Shown piece after piece: positions 7,586-9,773 of a DNA stretch of 9,773 nt; the stretch's first letter is position 1, and each line of letters opens with the position of its first letter. The stretch comes from JACVRW01 sp036009005 (GTDB taxonomy: Bacteria > Actinomycetota > Thermoleophilia > Solirubrobacterales > Thermoleophilaceae). Position numbers and translations under genes: made by a program. The DNA is taken from NCBI GenBank assembly GCA_036009005.1, contig DASYMP010000141.1:1-9773 (forward strand). Direction: 5' to 3'. The notes under the pieces are model-generated. The model searched no databases. It saw only the letters and a list, made by a program, of their open reading frames with translations, and had not been told where the DNA came from.

Positions 7586-7782
7586 TCTACTGCGTTGTGC
7601 CGCAGGCGCTGGCGGACGAGCTGTACGACAAGCTGGCCGACTACTACCGCGACGACCCGCACGTGGAGGTCATCATCGACCGGCGCGCGCAGGGCGGCAA
7701 GCCGGGCGACCACCACGCGTACGAGGACCGTCGCCGCCAGCGCCCCGTGGGCTCGTTCCCGCCCATCGACGCGCCCGCTTAG
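7582..7782 (+). CDS. Small hypothetical protein (66 residues)
   Basis: The gene lies between two overlapping neighbours: its GTG start shares GTGA with the upstream stop, and its TAG stop shares a base with the next GTG. That tight packing supports it strongly. The protein begins IYCVVPQALADELYDKLADY and continues with a beta-like VEVIIDRR, then a charged, Arg-rich tail (YEDRRRQR) and PVGSFPPIDAPA. This layout (hydrophobic strand, amphipathic helix, strand ending in DRR, then an Arg-rich tail) resembles small bacterial proteins of unknown function that I recall only by pattern. No cysteine cluster, signal or membrane segment is present. Function is unknown; coupling to RNase HI and to the zinc-ribbon gene hints at a nucleic-acid-related role. 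Confidence 0.78.
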   Translation: MIYCVVPQALADELYDKLADYYRDDPHVEVIIDRRAQGGKPGDHHAYEDRRRQRPVGSFPPIDAPA

Positions 7783-8186
7783 TGAGGATCGTCGTCCATG
7801 TGGACGGCGGCGCGCGCGGTAACCCCGGGCCCGCCGCCGCCGCAGCCGTGGCCACGAGCTCGGAGGGCGAGCCGCTCGCGGAGCGGAAGCTCTACATCGG
7901 CGAGGCCACGAACAACGTCGCGGAGTACCGCGCGCTGCTGCTCGGGCTGGAGCTGGCCCGCGAGCTGGGGGCGGAGGAGGTCGAGGTGGTGAACGACTCG
8001 GAGCTCGTGGCGCGCCAGATCGGCGGCGAGTACAAGGTCAAGCACGCCGGGCTGAAGCCGCTGTTCGCCGAGGCGATGCGCGAGCTGCGCGGCTTTCACA
8101 AGTGGGCTGTGCGGCCGGTCCGGCGCGAGCAGAACGCGCGGGCGGACGAGCTCGTCAACGAGGCTCTGGACGAGGCGCTCGCCTAG
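7782..8186 (+). CDS. rnhA: Ribonuclease HI family protein
   Basis: RNase HI cuts the RNA strand of RNA-DNA hybrids, removing R-loops and primers. The 134-residue protein is a compact single RNase H domain. All four metal-binding acids are present: D8 in HVDGGARGNPG, E48 in NNVAEYRALLLGLELA, D72 in VVNDSEL and D122 in ARADELVNEAL. The catalytic-loop histidine of E. coli RNase HI is not obvious; the local sequence is RREQNARAD, as in the shorter bacterial and archaeal-like subgroup. GTG 7782 is chosen because it overlaps the preceding TAG by one base (TAGTG), directly precedes the conserved strand RIVVHVDGG, and the family does not need the longer in-frame upstream extension. Its TAG stop sits in a CTAG palindrome shared with a minus-strand ORF. 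Confidence 0.92.
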   Translation: MRIVVHVDGGARGNPGPAAAAAVATSSEGEPLAERKLYIGEATNNVAEYRALLLGLELARELGAEEVEVVNDSELVARQIGGEYKVKHAGLKPLFAEAMRELRGFHKWAVRPVRREQNARADELVNEALDEALA

Positions 8187-8284
8187 ATCTGCGGAACCGG
8201 CTCGTCCGGAAGGGGTCCGGGCTGCGGGGTGGGCGTGGGCGGCTGGGGATCCGGCGCGGGCGGCGTGGGGGTCTCTGAGTGCAT
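8183..8284 (-). CDS. Candidate proline-rich small protein A (33 residues)
   Basis: A short minus-strand ORF from ATG 8284 encodes MHSETPTPP..., with 14 prolines in 33 residues and the tail PLPDEPVPQI. Its TAG and the RNase HI TAG lie in one CTAG palindrome, so the two ORFs end back-to-back. An in-frame ATG at 8317 would add 11 residues. No good Shine-Dalgarno is visible for either start, which keeps confidence low. The composition resembles the better supported ORF at 9002-9151. It could be a disordered small protein, or GC-rich non-coding DNA that happens to read as Pro codons. Confidence 0.35.
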   Translation of the reverse strand: MHSETPTPPAPDPQPPTPTPQPGPLPDEPVPQI

Positions 8285-8294
8285 TTGACGGTGT

Positions 8295-8306
8295 CTACCC
8301 GGGTAG
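8295..8306. promoter_or_regulatory. 12-bp perfect palindrome, possible operator
   Basis: CTACCCGGGTAG is a perfect 12-base palindrome. It sits in the short spacer between the minus-strand proline-rich ORF (start 8284) and the plus-strand membrane-protein gene (start 8316), ten bases before the latter. A dimeric regulator could bind here and affect both directions, but no -10/-35 pair was recognised, and a 12-base palindrome can occur by chance. Confidence 0.25.
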
Positions 8307-8315
8307 GGGCACTCC

Positions 8316-8558
8316 ATGACCGATGTGTTCGTCTCGCTGCTGCTGTTCGCCGCCGACTCGGCGGGGCCCCGTGGGGACAACCCGGACAGCGGTGGGGGCA
8401 TCGCGATCGTCCTCGTGATCGCTGGCGTGGTCCTGCTCGCCGGGCTGGCACTGGCCTTCTTCTTCGCGCGTGGGCGTGCACGGCGGGAGGCGATGACTCG
8501 CACCCCGGCGCCCGAGGGGCGCGTGGGCCGCGTGTCCGAGTTCCGGGACGCCGAGTGA
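8316..8558 (+). CDS. Small single-pass membrane protein, function unknown
   Basis: The 80-residue protein has a short hydrophobic N-terminus (VFVSLLLFAA), a Gly/Asp-rich spacer (about 16-28) and one clear membrane helix at about 29-50 (IAIVLVIAGVVLLAGLALAFFF). A basic stop-transfer segment, ARGRARR, follows. By the positive-inside rule the C-terminal 30 residues should face the cytoplasm. AGGGG lies six bases before ATG 8316, a plausible ribosome site. The stop overlaps the next gene's GTG (GTGA), so the two are probably made together. I do not recognise the family. The first hydrophobic stretch might be a second short membrane-associated segment or a cleaved signal, but it is only about ten residues long. 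Confidence 0.75.
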   Translation: MTDVFVSLLLFAADSAGPRGDNPDSGGGIAIVLVIAGVVLLAGLALAFFFARGRARREAMTRTPAPEGRVGRVSEFRDAE

Positions 8559-8929
8559 GCACGCACCAGATCACGCTCGAGACCCTCGACCCGGACCAGC
8601 ACACCGGCGAGGACACGCGCGCCGCGCTGGCGCGCACGCTCCAGGCCGAGGTGGGCGCGCCCGACGAGGGCGGCCTGTTCGACCTCCGCGTGGAGGCCGA
8701 CTCGCGCGAGGACGCGCTCCAGCGTGTGGCGGACGCGCTCGCCGCGCTCGGCGTGGACCAGCACTTCACGTTCCCCTCCACGACGGGAACGGACTACCGC
8801 CCGCCGGGGCAGCGCGGCGTGCCCGTCGACGAGCGGCCCGACGAGGACGAGCCACCCCACCTACAGGGCGGCAGCCCGCACGACAACGAGCCCGCGCCCT
8901 ACGACCCGCCGCCGCGCGAAGTGCCCTAG
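8555..8929 (+). CDS. Hypothetical protein with acidic, proline-rich tail
   Basis: This is a 124-residue protein. The first 75 residues look like a small alpha/beta domain: ITLETLDPD, a helix TRAALARTLQAEVG, a strand LFDLRVEA, a helix DALQRVADALAALGV and a strand HFTFP. After that comes a disordered tail of about 45 residues, rich in Pro, Asp, Glu and Gly and ending PPPREVP. Start GTG 8555 overlaps the upstream TGA by four bases; an upstream extension in the same frame covers the membrane-protein gene in another frame and is rejected. No enzyme motif, signal or membrane segment is seen. Coupling to the membrane protein suggests a joint role, perhaps at the inner face of the membrane, but this rests only on position. 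Confidence 0.72.
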   Translation: MSTHQITLETLDPDQHTGEDTRAALARTLQAEVGAPDEGGLFDLRVEADSREDALQRVADALAALGVDQHFTFPSTTGTDYRPPGQRGVPVDERPDEDEPPHLQGGSPHDNEPAPYDPPPREVP

Positions 8930-8936
8930 CGCCACC

Positions 8937-8985
8937 GAGGTGGGGCATAAATCAGGCGCATACGGTCTGATTTCGTTGCCACCTC
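8937..8985. terminator. Two-part hairpin between convergent genes, possible bidirectional terminator
   Basis: The outer 7-bp stem pairs GAGGTGG (8937-8943) with CCACCTC (8979-8985). A symmetric 5+5 internal loop follows. The inner 7-bp stem pairs AAATCAG (8949-8955) with CTGATTT (8967-8973) around an 11-base loop. The inner stem is AT-rich for this genome. It lies between the plus-strand stop at 8929 and the minus-strand stop at 9002, where a bidirectional terminator is expected. There is no proper U-tract on either side, so efficient intrinsic termination is unproven; it may act as an RNA 3'-end structure instead. Confidence 0.5.
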
Positions 8986-9001
8986 CCTCGGCGCCGCCGG
9001 C

Positions 9002-9151
9002 TTACGGCGTTGAGGGCGGCGGCGCGGGCTCGGGATTGATCGGCTCCGAGGGCGTTTCCGGCCCCTTCGGGTCCGGCTGGGGGACCGGCGACGGCGCCGG
9101 GGCGGGCTGTTCGGGTGCGCTCGGGGCGGGAACTTCGGCTCTGATCGTCAC
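9002..9151 (-). CDS. Candidate proline-rich small protein B (49 residues)
   Basis: A minus-strand ORF starts at GTG 9151, six bases after a full AAGGAG (plus-strand 9158-9163), and stops with TAA at 9002. It encodes (M)TIRAEVPAP... with 19 prolines in 49 residues, several in PxP spacing, and the tail EPAPPPSTP. It has no cysteine, membrane segment or signal peptide, so a disordered cytoplasmic or surface-exposed peptide is likely. Support comes from the ribosome site, the mostly G/C third positions, and the hairpin placed between its stop and the convergent plus-strand stop. The plus-strand reading of the same DNA is a Gly-rich shadow with no ribosome site. It is divergent from the 76-residue gene at 9213. 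The family is not recognised. Confidence 0.5.
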   Translation of the reverse strand: MTIRAEVPAPSAPEQPAPAPSPVPQPDPKGPETPSEPINPEPAPPPSTP

Positions 9152-9157
9152 GTTCGG

Positions 9158-9163
9158 CTCCTT
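9158..9163 (-). promoter_or_regulatory. Ribosome-binding site for the minus-strand proline-rich ORF
   Basis: On the minus strand this reads AAGGAG, six bases before the GTG at 9151. It selects that GTG over the longer in-frame start at 9256, which would run through the beginning of the plus-strand gene. Confidence 0.5.
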
Positions 9164-9164
9164 G

Positions 9165-9192
9165 GGGTACGGGTACGAGCTTGAAGTACCCG
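9165..9192. repeat. GGGTAC tandem and inverted repeat in a divergent spacer
   Basis: GGGTAC occurs twice in tandem (9165-9170, 9171-9176) and once inverted as GTACCC (9186-9191). CGGGTAC (9170-9176) and GTACCCG (9186-9192) form a 7-bp inverted repeat with a 9-base spacer. It lies between the divergent starts at 9151 and 9213, so it could be an operator or an RNA hairpin in a 5' leader. GGGTAC also occurs inside coding sequence here, so the word itself is not rare. Confidence 0.35.
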
Positions 9193-9198
9193 ATTGAC

Positions 9199-9204
9199 AG
9201 GAGG
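9199..9204 (+). promoter_or_regulatory. Ribosome-binding site of the 76-residue gene
   Basis: AGGAGG ends eight bases before GTG 9213. It is a near-perfect Shine-Dalgarno and fixes that start, consistent with good translation of a small protein. Confidence 0.8.
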
Positions 9205-9212
9205 GCACAACC

Positions 9213-9443
9213 GTGGCCACTGCAGAGACCGGCCAAGTCACCGGCACGAAGGACAAGACCTACAACATCATCTGGTTCACCGAGGCATGCCTCGACAACG
9301 TGCTGCGCCTCGAGCAGTACATCCAGGACGCGGAGCGTGAGAACGACTCCGAGCTCGCCGACTTCTTCAGGAAGGCCCAGGCGGAGAGCCGCAAGGGCGG
9401 CGAGCAGGGCAAGCAGCTCCTGAAGGCGCGCCTCGACTCATAG
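9213..9443 (+). CDS. Small helical actinobacterial protein of unknown function
   Basis: The 76 residues begin ATAETGQVTGTKDKTYNIIW and continue as one or two long amphipathic helices (FTEACLDNVLRLEQYIQDAE, then SELADFFRKAQAESRKGGEQGKQLLKARL). The TGxKDKxYNxIW opening and the AQAESRKGxEQGKQLL ending resemble a small conserved family that I recall from Streptomyces and other actinobacteria; no function is established to my knowledge. The helical pattern with spaced acidic residues is reminiscent of ferritin-like hairpins, but the ExxH metal motif is absent. The strong AGGAGG ribosome site suggests an abundant protein. It has no signal or membrane segment. It is followed after 14 bases by the HIRAN gene on the same strand and is divergent from the proline-rich ORF. 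Confidence 0.85.
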   Translation: MATAETGQVTGTKDKTYNIIWFTEACLDNVLRLEQYIQDAERENDSELADFFRKAQAESRKGGEQGKQLLKARLDS

Positions 9444-9457
9444 GTAGGTTCACGCCG

Positions 9458-9773
9458 GTGTTGGTGGATGCCGGCTACGACGAGCGCTACTGGTACCCCG
9501 ACGACGGCGGCGAGGTATGGGTCGTCGGGTACCAGCTCGTCGACCCCTCCGGCCGCTACCTCGCCCGCGACGCTCCCGAGCTCGCCGAGCGCGGCCTGCA
9601 CGTGGTGGGCGTGGCGGGCGCGGGGCGCCACCACGCGGCCGCGCTCGTGTCGGACGACGTCGCTCCCGGCAGCGCGCTCGAGCTACGCCGCGATCCGGGC
9701 AACGAGCACGATCCCAACGCCATCGCCGTGGTCGCCGGCGGCGAGCAGGTGGGCTGGGTGCCGCGCGAGCTCG
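9458..9773 (+). CDS. HIRAN-domain protein, 5' part (cut by window edge)
   Basis: An open frame runs to the right edge, giving 105 residues. About 1-45 are an N-terminal segment with DAGYDERYWYPDDGGEVWVV. From about 48 the sequence matches a HIRAN domain: HVVGVAGAGRHH, then LELRRDPGNEHDPNAIAVV and GEQVGWVPREL. The NxxDPNAIAV and GWVPRE elements are the family signature. HIRAN domains bind DNA 3' ends in eukaryotic HLTF and occur in bacterial nucleases, helicases and stand-alone proteins. Start GTG 9458 is the first start after the upstream stop and has GGTAGG nine bases upstream; GTG 9464 is also possible. What follows the HIRAN domain lies outside the window, so the full function is unknown. 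Confidence 0.8.
   Translation, partial: MLVDAGYDERYWYPDDGGEVWVVGYQLVDPSGRYLARDAPELAERGLHVVGVAGAGRHHAAALVSDDVAPGSALELRRDPGNEHDPNAIAVVAGGEQVGWVPREL

Noticed and set aside
7554..7781. Longer in-frame N-terminal extension of RNase HI from ATG 7554
   Set aside because: It would cover the 66-residue gene in another frame and adds Arg/Pro-rich residues not seen in the family; GTG 7782 gives a complete RNase H fold.
8279..8554. Upstream extension of the 124-residue gene
   Set aside because: It overlaps the membrane-protein gene, whose hydrophobic helix is clearly the coding frame there; the GTGA overlap at 8555 is a better start.
8724..9197. Plus-strand Gly/Ser-rich open frame of 157 codons
   Set aside because: Out of frame with the 124-residue gene and then antisense to the proline-rich ORF. 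It has no ribosome site and crosses the hairpin.
9194..9199. Perfect TTGACA -35 hexamer
   Set aside because: A -10 at normal spacing would fall inside the gene starting at 9213 and none is seen; the hexamer also overlaps the Shine-Dalgarno.
9260..9634. Minus-strand open frame of 124 codons opposite the 76-residue and HIRAN genes
   Set aside because: It spans two plus-strand genes that have recognisable motifs; no ribosome site or family match is visible.
1..9773. WhiG-type promoter (TAAA, about 15 bases, GCCGATAA)
   Set aside because: The only clear non-coding TAAA, at 8948, is not followed by a matching -10 element. By-eye search only.
1..9773. Mobile element origin for the tyrosine recombinase, or CRISPR/tRNA attachment site
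   Set aside because: The protein has housekeeping Xer features and the gene next to it is whiG; no tRNA, direct-repeat att pair, spacer array or phage gene was seen.

Overview
The window is strongly GC-rich, with G or C in nearly every third codon position, frequent GTG starts and tightly packed genes. It carries a WhiG-type sigma factor, a XerC-like recombinase, an actinobacterial-type EF-G paralogue and PAS/GAF/PP2C signalling proteins. Together these point to an actinobacterium, most plausibly a deep-branching one such as Thermoleophilia/Solirubrobacterales. The lineage is inferred from protein character only.

Layout. The left edge holds the last 16 codons of an unidentified plus-strand gene, facing a small minus-strand hypothetical gene (56-328). 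From about 279 to 8186 everything reads on the plus strand: a XerC/D tyrosine recombinase; a WhiG/FliA-family sigma factor; a 776-residue GAF-PAS-PAS-PP2C-HATPase regulator; a STAS-domain anti-sigma-factor antagonist; an EF-G2-type GTPase with degenerate G motifs; a zinc-ribbon protein of unknown role; a 66-residue conserved-looking protein; and a ribonuclease HI. Several junctions overlap (GTGA or TAGTG), so translational coupling is likely.

From 8183 onward the strand pattern changes. A short proline-rich minus-strand ORF (8183-8284) shares a CTAG stop palindrome with the RNase H gene. It is followed by a coupled pair of plus-strand genes of unknown function (8316-8929, the first a single-pass membrane protein). 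Next come a large two-part hairpin and a second proline-rich minus-strand ORF (9002-9151) with a good ribosome-binding site. The window ends with a 76-residue helical protein and the start of a HIRAN-domain protein cut by the right edge. No stretch over 300 bases is empty. The longest plus-strand gap, 8930-9212, holds the hairpin and the second proline-rich ORF.

How the genes may work together. The sigma factor, the phosphatase/kinase fusion and the STAS protein form a consecutive block (1224-4702) with the complete parts list of a partner-switching circuit: input sensors, SpoIIE/RsbU-type phosphatase, RsbW-type kinase, RsbV-type antagonist and a sigma factor. The unusual point is that the sigma factor is WhiG/FliA-like, a class normally controlled by FlgM- or RsiG-type anti-sigma factors. 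This is the most interesting candidate system here; the link between cassette and sigma factor is inferred from position. No CRISPR array, insertion sequence, rRNA or tRNA was seen.
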